Below, piece by piece: positions 36,134 to 47,115 of a DNA stretch of 64,000 nt. A program made the translations under genes and the position numbers. The notes under the pieces were generated by a model. It saw only the letters and a list, made by a program, of their open reading frames with translations. It did no database searches and was not told the DNA's origin. Numbering within the stretch: position 1 is the stretch's first letter; each line of letters begins with the position of its first letter. Where the stretch lies: positions 7,127,001 to 7,191,000 of the forward strand of contig NC_079888.1 in assembly GCF_029227915.1 (NCBI RefSeq), in the 5' to 3' direction. Origin of the DNA: Hydractinia symbiolongicarpus (Eukaryota; Cnidaria; Hydrozoa; Anthoathecata; Hydractiniidae).

Positions 36134-36373
36134 CTAGCACTTTCCTGAAAAAAGTTTTCCTTTCACATTGAGGAGAGCATTTGGCCGAAGGTCCTTAATG
36201 GATGATGGAGATGGAGGCTTGTGTTCAGGTATATAAACTTCTGAAGCGACCCTCCACTGATCAGGAATGAAGGAATTCTTTACACAAGATTGGAAAATGT
36301 TAAAAAGAAAGGACGCAATTTTAGGACAATTCTTGTAAACAGTGTAAGGTATTTGGTTCAATCCGGGTGACAA
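36134..36373 (-). pseudogene. LINE reverse-transcriptase fragment
   Basis: The frame begins 'MSPGLNQIPYTVYKNCPKIA' and contains 'IPDQWRVASEVYIPEHKP' and 'LRPNALLNVKGKLF'. This is the early RT domain of a non-LTR retrotransposon (PGxDxIP ... P.WR ... IPKP ... RPIxLLxxxxKxF). The catalytic YxDD is not reached: the frame stops at 36,134. A 5'-truncated or internally broken copy. Confidence 0.65.
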
Positions 36374-36419
36374 TGCATTTCATGCAATTTAAACTAAAAT
36401 TTAACTATTGTTAAAGCCA

Positions 36420-36660
36420 TAAAATGTTATCGCATGATGGTCAATGAACGTTATATGACGGTCAATGAACGTTATATGACGGTCAAACAACTTCGTTTAG
36501 ACGTTGTTTATGGTTGCTATTGTTTGTGAAAACAACGCGCCATTCCGACGTCAAATAACGTCTCACATACAACCATTGAACAACCGTCATTCGACGTCGG
36601 GAGACAACTGTCGGCCGACGTCAAGACGACGTCGATGCGCTTGCTGGGAAGGCGTGATGG
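36420..36660 (+). repeat. GACGTC-rich DNA-transposon end with 21-bp tandem repeats
   Basis: 'ATGACGGTCAATGAACGTTAT' (21-bp period) is repeated twice with a degenerate third copy (36,433-36,487). Several GACGTC/GACGTT half-palindromes follow, and the block ends 'GCGCTTGCTGGGAAGG'. Ends of the type GCTTGCTGGGAA are common in cnidarian non-autonomous elements. The opposite end was not found. Confidence 0.5.
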
Positions 36661-38300
36661 AAAATAATTATAAATGGTAAAATCATTGGGGAAAAAGATA
36701 TTTGCTGTAAGGCTAAAATACTAATAAATGTTATATTTTATTGGGCTTTGGCCTGGGTTTTAGTAACTACTTTTATAAAAATTGTTATGGATCTTGGTAT
36801 TAATGGGGGCTATTGTTATGGAACTTGGCATTAATGGGGGCGCGTCCAAGTTATGTTACAGACGGAATCATAGAAAATGTACCTCAGGGCAAACTTTAAC
36901 TCTTTATGTAATATTTTTTGATTTTATTATCAGGATTTAGAAAATTCAAGAGAGTACTTTGAGAGTTTCATAGTGTGCCAAGACAACCAAGTCAACACGA
37001 TAACAATTACAATTTTGGTGCTTTTGGAATAAATAACTTTATCTGGTCTTACAGCTGTAATAGCTAATGTCCTGGAAAAAGAAAGGAATCATTTAAATCA
37101 GTCAAAAACAACCAGTCGTTAGCGCGATGTAAAAGACCTGTTGGCTTGGTTGATTGGCTTAAGGTATAACCATCTGCTTTGACAAAAGGGTATTTTTTGG
37201 ATGACTCTTTCCGAAGGTAGAACAATTTGAATCTTACAAGCGCCTAAATCGTCTACTGTTGTGCATATCTGTTTGCCATATATAAAGCAGCTGGCTTCAA
37301 TTGAAATATTCAAGCGCTAAAGATTACTAGGGGAGGGAAGAACATCAAAAGTGAATGCAAGACAAAAAGAGAGCAATTTTAGAGGCATGGCTTGAATGAA
37401 ATTCCACGACATGTCATTTTTGATGTAGTTTTTTTTATTGTAACTTCAAGGCCCTACTCGTGTGTGTTTTCTCCTCGATCTTTCTTGCTGTATTCTAATT
37501 CCTATAAGCGTGACATTGCTTTGATTTAGGAATTTTAAACCACTTGTAATGCCTAAACCTGCCCTACCAAATTGCGGAGTACCTATCGCAGATTTAACAA
37601 CAACTTCAGCCTCCTTCATTCTAACCTCCCACAAACACGACTTTAAAATAGGATTATTGTTGGACACCAAAGCACCCTTAAAATTTCTTAAAAGTAAATG
37701 ACCACTTATTTTCGAACATTTTAAAACAATTGATAGGCTTTTAATCGGCAATAGACACGGAGAACATAGCGTAACTTGCGAGCAGGTAATATTGTCGTTT
37801 TATCTTTAACCTTCTCTGTAAGCCCTAGGAGTGTGCATCAGTTATACCTGCAACCCTTAATTGTTGAGAATTTAATGTTAGGTCAATATGCACGTATGTG
37901 ATAGGCCTGATTTAGTTTTGAAAGTTTTTAAATTAAAGTTGGACACTGTAAAGGAGGATATAAATCATGATGTTTTCGGCTTTTTCTTTGCTTATGTTAA
38001 CGTTATCGAGTTTCAAGAAAGTTTGCGATAACTCCATGAAAGATCATTTCTTGATAATATTGAACACGTTAAGGCTTGGATTATTTAACAAGGACCTAGC
38101 AAACAGATTTGGCATTTCTTTTTAAAAAGTTTCAAAGATATATAGATCATGGTTGTCAATCATTGCTGAAAACGTAAAGTTAATTGTTTTGCCTCAGAGG
38201 CACACAGCACAAAGCAATTTACCAGTATTTTTTTATAAAAAGTTCCTGAACTCTGCTGTCATAATTGATTGCACAAAAATTTTTATTTAACGACCATTTG
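36661..38300. other. Gene-free stretch
   Basis: Minus-strand frames at 37,119-37,313 and 37,446-37,751 are open but show no motif I recognise. They could be a decayed TE protein. Imperfect local repeats of 'TTATTAATGGGGGC' type occur near 36,800-36,840. Confidence 0.4.
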
Positions 38301-38311
38301 GTTTAAATGCA

Positions 38312-38556
38312 CGTGCATGGTCGAACTCCAAGCATACAAACACAATAACATACCGTACCACACCATCAAGTTCTGTCAGTTTTTTATCACCTGGTTGGGG
38401 TGGACGTGTGTCTGACAAATACATAACGATTGAAAGTAGATTTTTAAATAAAGTTTTGTTTGGGGATTGTTATGGCTGATCGTGGTTTCACTATAGAAGA
38501 AGAACTTGCCACAAGAGGCGTTACTTTGAACATCTAGGATTTACAAAAGGCAAAAA
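38312..38556 (+). pseudogene. HARBI/DDE_4-like transposase fragment
   Basis: 'WSNSKHTNTITY' near 38,318, then 'SPGWGGRVSDKYIT' near 38,388, then after a one-base shift 'VMADRGFTIEEELATRGVTL' near 38,470. These are consecutive blocks of a DDE superfamily-4 (Harbinger-type) transposase, with the MADRGF block carrying a catalytic Asp. Stop codons at about 38,535 end the reading. A dead internal fragment. Confidence 0.6.
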
Positions 38557-38924
38557 GCAAATAGGGATAACACTTATAACTTAATTGGATTTGCCTAATC
38601 ATGTCATGGTCATTATCTCGGCATTAGTTAACATAAATCCTAGTGTTATATCAACAAAAACTGTATAATCGCAAAAATGTTTATATTAATGTTTGTAAAG
38701 TATATATTATGTTAATTTGTTGGAAATCAGTGGAATACCATTTTCCTTTTGGAGCATTTTTAGTTTATGCGCATTTGGTAATCTTTAGCATCACAAGCAA
38801 TCGTTGGTGGGAAAATTGGCCGCTTGAATTTGCAATATAACCTGACAAGCATTTCATTTTTGGGATCTTTTTTCTGGCTAACTATTTCAGGGAGAATAAA
38901 TTTGTAAAAGACTTCAGATAATTT

Positions 38925-39203
38925 TCATACCAGTAATTCACAGAATTTCTTATCTTTTTTATTATTGACCATTGTGTCACCTGACTTCTCTCCTTGTGTC
39001 CAAATAAAAAAATGGCAATAGTTGGTGTTTGTGACTAACATTTGCTGTTGTACTTGAAAGTAGTACTGATGTTTTCTTTGCATGTTGCTCTGCGAATCAA
39101 CTGGAAATTCTTTTATGTGATACACAACCATCAAGGTCATTCTTGTATTTAGAAGGACACTTGACTTCAACCACACCAATACAATGGTACTGACAACTAA
39201 CCA
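38925..39203 (-). pseudogene. YqaJ-like nuclease (viral recombinase) fragment
   Basis: In one minus frame 'GVVEVKCPSKYKNDLDGCVS' carries the ExK nuclease motif (VEVKCP). After a frame change 'QRKHQYYFQVQQQMLVTNTN' and 'YCHFFIWT' give the next YqaJ block (YYxQVQxQM). YqaJ domains are lambda-exonuclease-like and are often found in cnidarian TE proteins. A frameshift separates the two blocks, so this is a relic. Confidence 0.6.
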
Positions 39204-39444
39204 TGCTGTAAGGAGAAAGTTCAATGAAATGGGATTTTGCATTGACATGTTTTACTAACGATTATATCTTTATGATTTTTCTTAACTATGTTTTTATAGT
39301 GTTTTAATGTAAGGGATTCCATTTTTCTGCCGTTGTTTGTAGTCGCAGTGTTTATTTTCTGTTGTATCACGGAAACAAGAAAGATAGAAATGAAAACCCC
39401 TTATATAGCTTCTTCGTAACATCAGGTATAGCAGGATCGTTAAC

Positions 39445-39549
39445 CCTGTAGACTAAGTGAGCCAACTTAGCCTCCCTACAGGACTGGGGTTATAAGTGGG
39501 GTCGTTACACCCAAAGACAAGGCAATTGCCAAGCCCCCTTGCTAAGCTT
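39445..39549 (+). repeat. Structured small repeat, copy 1
   Basis: A stem CCTGTAG (39,445-39,451) with CTACAGG (39,476-39,482) encloses CTAAGT/ACTTAG (39,453-39,458 and 39,465-39,470). It is followed by 'TAAGTGGGGTCGTTACACCC' and 'AAAGACAA...AAGCCCCCTTGCTAA' (39,493-39,545). The latter block recurs at 41,908 and 42,009. Possibly a small RNA or SINE-like unit; unidentified. Confidence 0.4.
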
Positions 39550-39892
39550 CTTATAATTGCTTTCTAGGAAAGCGGCGAGTGAGCGAACTCGTGAATAACG
39601 GTAAACTGTGTGTGAGTATCTAAGTAAAAAATAAATTTTTGAAAAATGAATACTGGATGTTATGTAGGCAGAAATTTCATAAAAGCAGTTTTTTAATAGT
39701 TCTCTTACAAAGGAGCCAAAATGTTCCTTTTAAAGGCAATATGATAAAAGAGAAGGCTTCAATTTGCTGCGAGTTTTGATCTTATAAATTTGAAAGCGTC
39801 AGATGGATGGCTGGAGAAGTGAAAAAAGGTTAGAAAATAAATACATTCTTGCACGTATCAAAACTTACTTCCTTACAAGTTACAGTCCACTT

Positions 39893-40171
39893 TTAAATTA
39901 TAAGTTCTGTTTTTTTAAAATGTCCACCATACACTTTTGTCCTGACTTGCATGCTATCGCCATCCCTAAGATTTACTGATTTTGCAGTATTAATGATGAC
40001 GCATTTTCTGTAGGGATCAGCACGTACATAAAAAAAATCGTTTTTAGGAAACTTTCCGTTTTTCCCTAACGGCAAACGGCGAATCACTTTTCCATTCTTC
40101 CTAACAGCGACAGCATAATTGTCCACAGATTTGTTAGGTTCAATTTCTTCATAAACATCTTCTTGAGACAC
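39893..40171 (-). CDS. HIRAN-like domain fragment
   Basis: 'VDNYAVAVRKNGKVIRRLPL', then 'GKNGKFPKNDFFYVRADPY', then 'AKSVNLRDGDSMQVRTKVYG' follow the HIRAN-like pattern of cnidarian proteins (YAVAVxKxGxxIGHLPxxxS ... G ... DxGxGMQVPC). About 90 residues; the frame is open upstream to a TTTAGAAAACAG sequence that could be a splice acceptor. It may be an exon of a TE-derived gene or a relic. Related to the partial frame at the left edge of the window. Confidence 0.4.
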   Translation of the reverse strand: MSQEDVYEEIEPNKSVDNYAVAVRKNGKVIRRLPLGKNGKFPKNDFFYVRADPYRKCVIINTAKSVNLRDGDSMQVRTKVYGGHFKKTELII

Positions 40172-40591
40172 TGTTTTCTAAACATTTTTATAGATATGAA
40201 AACCCTTAACGTAAGAAACGATGTCAGTCGTCTAATGGGATATTATGAGTCTCTTTGATATCTTTTTCATAAATTCCATACTAAATCAAGCAATTTATTC
40301 AATGCTGTGCTTACAGAAAACTTAAAACTACAACTCAGCAGAGCAATGGCGTGGTATCAAACTTTCGAGTATATATTTCGAACATGTAATATATTTTGAA
40401 AATAGATTTCGAATCTTTCTTTTACAAAAAGTTTGGATCATGGCGACGATTGCTAGGAAACGAAAGTTTAATACAGAAGCTATCCAAGACTAGCCGAATT
40501 CCCGTGGAAGAATCCACTGAATTAAACCGATGTTAGGGATACCAAACAAAAACATACAACACAGTAACTTAAATTTTCAAAACTCATATTT

Positions 40592-40667
40592 CAACCTCGG
40601 CCCCGTGTTCTTTGTCTTCTTTATAACGGGATGGCAAAAAGAGAAAAAAGCCCTGGGATCGAGGTTG
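40592..40667. mobile_element. 76-bp MITE with CAACCTCG inverted ends
   Basis: It begins CAACCTCGGCCCC and ends GGGATCGAGGTTG, with a palindromic middle (TTTGTCTTC ... AGAGAAAAAAG). Short 'acctcg..ccc' elements like this are frequent in cnidarian genomes. No clear target duplication. Confidence 0.55.
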
Positions 40668-40738
40668 CTCACAATCTGCACTATTCTATGTTTATAACCA
40701 CCGAAACAAAACGTCTAAAAATATAAGCATGTGCACCA

Positions 40739-40777
40739 AAAAAAAAAAATAATAATAATAATAATTAAAAAAAAAAG
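40739..40777 (+). repeat. (A)n and (AAT)n low-complexity run
   Basis: A poly-A run followed by five or six AAT triplets and another poly-A run; microsatellite. The rest of 40,668-41,100 is AT-rich without genes. Confidence 0.7.
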
Positions 40778-41109
40778 TAAAATGTCCAAAAAAATCAAAG
40801 GCGTCTAACAACAGTTACGTAAAAAGTGAAATATGCTAAAAATATATACTTGCTTCGCCATTCCAGAAGTATTAATAAAAAAACAATTAAACATTCAAAA
40901 CGATTCATTTCAATTTAAAGAATAAAAACAAATTTAATTTAAATCCAACTCCCTCCTTGGCCGAGGGCTAATTAATATCGAATTTGTTTTTAAATTGATT
41001 TGAAATCATATTTTAAAACAATTAAATTGATTTGACTCGTGGCCGGGCATTGCCAAAAATGGCGTTCAGGCATATGGTGTTTAATTCGATGCAACAAGGA
41101 TAAAAAAAC

Positions 41110-41708
41110 ATGGCCGAAGACAACAACAAACGTGATGCGAAGAATAGGAAAGAAGATTGGGCAAACTTTGCAGCTACAATGAAGGGTAAAAGATTAAAGC
41201 GAACTAGCAATGAACGAGAGGAGAAAAAGGTTGATCTGGGAGCTAACATTATCAGATCCAAGGAAATGATTGTGCAGCAACTTGATAGCCAGCCGTCTGG
41301 TTTGCCATGAAATACAGGAAAGTTGGGCCCCAAGTCTTTGTGGAATATGATTACGACGAAATTAGTCTTGATAATATTAAGAAGGCTTGTCACAAGCATT
41401 TTTATAATGAATTACCTACAGGAATGTCATGTGATATCGTAGCATCACAGAATGGACCCTCGTACACAAAATTGTCCCATATTACAGACTTTAAGAAACT
41501 TTTTGTACGATTTGTGAAGGATAGTACAGAAAGAAGTTATGGTGCATTTTCATCTACTTCAAAGTCATTCTCTAGTGCAGTATATCAACGAAGTGCGTTT
41601 GAAGCTATAAGTGTAAACACCACAAGCAGATTGCCAGCGAAATCAGTGGCATTAACACACAAGACTAAATCGAACACTAAACTACATAAAAGGACACAAC
41701 ACATTTGA
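41110..41708 (+). pseudogene. Lineage-specific protein fragment A
   Basis: Two frames overlap by one codon with a phase change at 41,307-41,310: 'MAEDNNKRDAKNRKEDW', then 'MKYRKVGPQVFVEYDYDEIS' and 'ACHKHFYNELPTGMSCDIVA' through 'KKLFVRFVKD'. I associate the second block with N-terminal regions of uncharacterised cnidarian proteins but cannot name it. A second diverged copy lies at 42,920-43,189. Confidence 0.4.
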
Positions 41709-41907
41709 AAAGATGAACAGAACTTCAACCAAGGGCAGGTAGGTTTCGAGCCATATTTCTGAACCTAAGTACCCTGGATGTCTAGCTGGATCACCTCGAA
41801 GAGGTACGCGGACGGTCATCAGCAGAAACTAGACATCCCTATCTTCCTAAAGTAAACTTTAAACGATGTCTGTTCAACTGTGCTATTCTTTGTTTTTAAC
41901 TCAGGTA

Positions 41908-42070
41908 ATAAGTGGAGTCGTTACTCTCCAAAGACAAGACCTAGTATGATCAAATCCCTTTGCTAACTTAATTTTTATTTGATTTTGTTTTTATTTTTGA
42001 CTAGAGTAGTAAGTGGCGTCGTCACTCTCCAAAGACAAAATTGAGTGTAGTCAAGCCCCCTTGCTCACTC
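41908..42070 (+). repeat. Structured small repeat, copies 2 and 3
   Basis: 'TAAGTGGAGTCGTTACTCTC' at 41,909 and 'TAAGTGGCGTCGTCACTCTC' at 42,010 are each followed by 'CAAAGACAA', about 20 variable bases and 'CCCTTTGCTAA' or 'CCCCCTTGCTCA'. Same block as in 39,493-39,545. The hairpin GGATGTCTAG/CTAGACATCC lies just upstream (about 41,774-41,840). Confidence 0.45.
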
Positions 42071-42088
42071 ATTCTGGTTAAAATATTC

Positions 42089-42631
42089 TTACCTCAACTC
42101 TTCTAAAAAGAAAGCATATGACTCGTGACTGTTAAGAAGGCGGTCATCACAGAAAATTACTGCTCTATTGTTGCAATGTATCCACTTGTGAACCTTTTTG
42201 TCGAAGGCTATGGTTGTGTAGTGACCATTACTTAAGTTGCCGCAATGGTTGATAATAGCCCTTAATTAAAAATGTTTACGAAATTTCACTTCTCCATCTA
42301 CGGTAAAAGGTATAAAAATGGTACCAGGGTAAGCAGTAATACGAGAGGCAATTTTTGAAACAAGGCCGTTAGCACCGGCAAAACGTTCTAGCTGGAAAAT
42401 GCGATGGGAACCGCACAACACTACCTCTTTTTCAACTAGAGCAGTTTGATGAGCGTTGCCAACATGGCAGAAGTAGGCATTAGTGTCTGACAACTCCTCG
42501 CTTTCAAAGAAATTATCTACGGAAGATTGTAACGTAGGGTGCAGAGAAAGTTGGATGCATGGTGCTATAGCTTCTGAGGAGCTGAGCCTTCTCTTGGGTA
42601 ATTGATAATAGTAAAGAAAAATTGATTTCAA
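42089..42631 (-). pseudogene. USP-type deubiquitinase relic (C-terminal catalytic part)
   Basis: 'HPTLQSSVDNFFESEELSDT', then 'NAYFCHVGNAHQTAL', then 'SHRIFQLERFAG' follow the finger/palm region of ubiquitin-specific proteases, with one of the paired zinc Cys changed (CHVG). After an in-frame TAA at 42,266-42,268 the same frame gives 'RAIINHCGNLSNGHYTTIAF', then 'WIHCNNRAVIFCDD' and 'SYAFFLEE', the His box with the catalytic His in GHY. The Cys box is absent. A truncated and interrupted copy, lying between two paralogous fragments (41,110 and 42,965). Confidence 0.6.
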
Positions 42632-42964
42632 TTACATTTTGTTGTTCGTATGTTATTTTTTTTGTCTGTATTTTTTATTTCATTAATTACCCTGATATAA
42701 GTCTTGTTAGTATTGGCATCAAGACATCCACCACTTGCAATTCATGTCATATTGAAATTTTATTGTATTTTTGCCCGCTGTTGAGAAGTTGTTTCAATAT
42801 ATGGATAATTGTAAAATGTTGTTTTGATGTATTACTATTTCCATTTCCGCATGTTAAAAATAATAATGGCCGATAAAACACAAGAAGAGCTGTGGGTAGG
42901 CTTGCTAAAAGCATGAAGCATAAAAGAGTTCAGGGCAAAAGTACGGTAAAAAAATCATCAGGAC

Positions 42965-43189
42965 TTGGAGAGAATACTTTGGTCCGAGAAGAAAATGATA
43001 ATACAACGATTGGCAAGCAAGGCTTCTGGTAAAGCGATGAAATATGGGCGTATTTGGCCTCAAGAATTTGCGATGTACCCACTTGATAAAATAACGCTCA
43101 ATAAAACTGCATGCTACCATCATTTCAAAGGTCGTCTGACACACTCAGATATGGTGTTTAACTTAAAAAAATCTTGTTGGTTTCGTTAA
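42965..43189 (+). pseudogene. Lineage-specific protein fragment B (paralog of 41,110-41,708)
   Basis: 'MKYGRIWPQEFAMYPLDKIT', then 'ACYHHFKGRLTHSDMVFNL' aligns block for block with 'MKYRKVGPQVFVEYDYDEIS ... ACHKHF ... MSCDIV' of fragment A. More diverged and shorter. Suggests an old tandem duplication around the USP relic. Confidence 0.4.
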
Positions 43190-43717
43190 GGAATGATAAT
43201 CTCGTTTTGCATAGTCTAGTACTTCTTTTAGTTGCAATCGTTGAATGACATAACGACAAAGATCTGTTTCTGTCATTCTTCGAATCAGTACTACAAGCAG
43301 CCGCTACAAAAACGCGTGGTTATATTTAATTTTCCCGCGCGGTAAATAAGGTGTTTTAGAATTATGACCACTAGTCAGAGATGACGATATTTGACGAATG
43401 AACACTAACAGCTCCACCCACAATATCTGTTCATCACACCTGAACAAATATTCCCACTGCAACTGCTTCAACTTCAGTCTCAACTACAGTAAGCCCAATA
43501 AAAGTGAAGCAAAGATTTACATATTACAAATATTCACAAAAGGTATCAGACACCTTTTATATTTCTTTTTAAGAATAAGATGCAAAACTTTTGTATATAT
43601 TTATGTGTCTTAGAATCTTAAACGTTAGTCCGAATCACACATTGTTTTTGTCACAAGGATGTTTGAGAATAAATACCTTAAGTTAGCTGTTAAATTATAA
43701 GCTTTACATTTTGTTAG

Positions 43718-44577
43718 CCTGTTTCAACTGCTCCTGTACCATTTTTTCAAGTGCAACAACAACAGAACCTCCAAAACCATCCAAACCTCAAAATATTGCA
43801 ACAAAACATGTAAGTTATAAGTATGTTAATGTTATAAAGATAAATGATTAAGAGGTTTTTATACGTTAAGTTTAAAACATTAATTTTAACATTATATTTT
43901 GTCAGTCTGTTGTTTTAACTGCTACTGTGCTGCAACCTCCAACAACAAAATTGCTTAAAAAAATTGCACCAACTTAATCTGTAAGTGGTACAAATACATA
44001 TTTATTTTTAGTCTGTTCCTCATCGTCTCAAACAAAGCGTAATGTGGTGAGTGACCTAAGAGACCACCAAAACCTGTAAGTGTTTTTGTGTTAGTTTCAT
44101 TAGATTGTGAGGATTGGTTTTCGCAAATAAACCATTTTAAAATATTTTGTGAAGATTTATTTTTGAATATGGATAAAAATTGTAAAATCACATTAAGATA
44201 CATACTTGTAATTATGGTCCTTTTTCCTGACATGTGTTAACTATTGTTTTAGTGATTTTAGATTTTTTGTAAACATGTATTTACAAAGTTTTTATAATAT
44301 GCAATTGCTCTTATTGTGTATATAAGAATAAAAATATATGCTTTTATTGCATCTATTTATGGTTCGCTTTGATGTTATTTATGATAGTTGATGATTAGTT
44401 TTTAATGAAACATATATTAAAAATTTAATGTTTATGGAGTGATATATTTTGTAAGTAAATTTTTCCAACAAAAAAACCTTCAAAAATTGAATATGCCTCA
44501 TGACATGCTCAAAGGTATTTTTTTTTTAATATTTTTTCTACAGTCTGCTTCAACATCTTAGTCAACTGCTACAAGTT
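43718..44577 (+). other. Series of exon-like repeated segments
   Basis: Four segments begin with (T/C)CTG right after an acceptor-like AG and end at a donor-like GTAAGT or GTAGGT: 43,718-43,809, 43,906-43,980, 44,012-44,075 and 44,544-44,577. Each starts like 'CCTGTTTCAACTGCTCCTG' or 'TCTGTTGTTTTAACTGCTAC'. They lie directly upstream of the DUF6729-type array and could be its former 5' exons. Most contain stops, so the structure looks degenerate. Confidence 0.4.
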
Positions 44578-44786
44578 GTAGGTTTCTAGTCTTAAATGTT
44601 TGTTAAAATTCGTATATACATCAGCTATAATAAGGAAAGTGTGGTGTTTCAAATTTCATTTTACTTTAGCAAAGAAGTCCATCAAAGTTCCTAGGACAGT
44701 CCAACTACAGCTAAGGCTTGCCAAAAGGTTGGCCTACCAATGTAGCCATGGTAAATTGACAGTGGATAGGTCATCAAATTTTTGCA

Positions 44787-47115
44787 AATAATACTGATAT
44801 TAATTTGATCAACATCAACAAGACCACCCTTACACTCTGGTTCAAAGACAAAATTCGAGGGGAAGGGATCGTAACATTGATCCAAGGAGGACCTGTTCCT
44901 AAATCTGTGCACATTTCAGTTGACACTCTGCCAGTTGTTCGTGACCGACCAAACTCAATGGAAGGTTTACAGAACCCTATTAAGTTTGTGCAAATGGAAG
45001 AGACACGCCTGATCGATTTCAAGAACTGTTGAAATTATGGAACTATCTACCACCTGTAAAGGCATCATCAACTTCCAAGCCTGTGCAGAAAGTATTTTTT
45101 GAGGAGAATGGTTCTGTGGATGCTCTGGATGATGTACAACTTTGACTTTAAATGTCCCAACTTTGGTAGAAGTGTGCAATCCCGATGTATACACCGAAAA
45201 GTGCACCTGGTTATGGATTTAAAAGGTTTCTACTAATTTGCATCAGAATATTTTGGTTATGCCGTAAACGTTAAGCTTTCTGCTGTACTTACATACAAAT
45301 ATGCATGTGACACTGCTATCATTTCTTTGAGATCCAGAACTCTTGGAAACAGTAGCAACGCCGTGAACAACACTCTGCTTGAAATGCATAGTGAATACTA
45401 GGTGAAAGTAATCTGGACTATCTCAGAGATTGTCAAACGCATAAGGCAGTATTGGCCATGCTAAATGCAAAACCATGCGTATATACTAAAGCTGGTGCAT
45501 TTTGGGTCTTACCTAATTCTTAAAGGTTTTTTTGGCTGCATTTGCAAGAGATGTGTGGTCCAGATTAAACATATGCAAGGCGTCGGTTACCAGTGTATTT
45601 GGAGATGTAATAAAAATCGATTCTACCAAAAAAATAATTTCAACAATTACAGGAGGTGCAAAAAAAGTCTGCAATTTGGGTGAGAAATGTTGATAATGAG
45701 TATGGTGCTATCTTGCAAAGCATTGTAACATCATCAGAGTCAAATGGGTCTTTGCAACCTATGGCAGATGGCCTGTTGTCACGGTACAAAAAAACAGATG
45801 TTCCAACACCTATCCTTTTGTATACCGACAGAGATTATTGTAGTCTTAGTGGACCATCAAGGTTTCAGAGGTTGTTTCCATTCTTGGGACAGTTTGGAAG
45901 TTCGCTTGGATATTTGACACTTTATGAGAGGCATTGTGGTTGGCTGTACTTCCGGTCCCTTTGTCACCGCTTTCGGCGTGTATTTTTGAATGGGAAGAAG
46001 GTGATTACAAAAAGATAGTTGCTGCTAAGAAGGAAGAGCTTCAGATGAAAGGACAGTCGGTACCCTCGTTAAAAACAGTTACCAATGCAATAGCAAAAGA
46101 TGCATTGGCCAGACATTGCATGAGATACGCGAGAGGTGCTTCAGTGGCCATAAAAAATAATTAAACACTTTATCTTACATATACTGGGTGTACTGACACT
46201 TAAGGTGTGCCATTGCTAAGGGAGAACATGGCAGAAATAAATAATGAGCAAAAGAAGCATAATGTTTGCATCCAAGACCCAGACATGCCATTATATACTC
46301 AGGTGAAAATGGTCAAAAAAGGAGCTTCGTTTTTGCCATTGCACGGCTGTGCCAGAGAAAACATTTCATTAGAAACTTTTCACTGCCACCTGTTAAAGTT
46401 CATTCCAGGATCTTCTGGCAATGCAGTAAATTTTCAAGCGTATTCAATGGATGGATTGGTCAGACGGAACACCCTGAGGAAATACCAGGCAGAAGGTGCA
46501 GTGATTACGTTCCTTTGATGTTAATCTCGTTGTGAAATTTAACAAAATGCATTTGGATGTACGTAAAAAAACGTTTAACAACAAACCTGTTTCAAATAAC
46601 GCAAGGAATGAAGTCAATGGTATGGAACATCTTTTTCGAAAAATTGACATAAGCTTTGTTAAGCTTACGTGGACAGTACCATCTAAAACGGGTGAGAGTT
46701 AGACGATGAGAGCATAGAGGTTAATATCGACATCGATACTTCTGCTTTCAACCATTCAGTAAAGGACGTGGCTGATGAAGATGATCATGGGGCAGAAGAG
46801 ATCGATGACACCACTAAAGAAATTCCAATTGGAATCATCTTGATACGTTGGCACAAGCTCTTTTAGCATCACATGCTTTTAGTAGTTCGGATGAAGATGC
46901 AGAAAAACACCAGTTTCTTCAATCAATTGGACGAATATGACAAAAAACCACTAACATTTACAACAGTTTACCCAAAACCAGTTAAAGGACGCTTCTGCAC
47001 AGGGAAAAAGGAAGGTTTTACTGGTTTGGTACAAATAATGAGATCGTTTTTGCCTGGTGTATCCCCTGATCTTTTCCTATCAAAAGTAGGGTGGTTGATA
47101 GTCAGGAAGAACTAG
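44787..47115 (+). pseudogene. DUF6729-type protein relic, array unit 1
   Basis: Edge unit. The first 650 bases are clearly more diverged than in the other units. Then 'LLYTDRDYCSLSG' (about 45,816), 'FEWEEGDYKKIVAAKKEE' (about 45,986), 'VPLLRENMAEINNEQKKH' (about 46,206) and 'LETFHCHLLKFIPGSSGNAV' (about 46,370) follow in shifting frames. Shares a TACTAGGTGAAAG variant with unit 4. Confidence 0.6.

Noticed and set aside
41774-41840. Possible hammerhead ribozyme (hairpin closed by GGATGTCTAG/CTAGACATCC, CTGATGA on the minus strand)
   Set aside because: The GAAA segment needed on the same strand after stem II is absent, so the catalytic core cannot form.
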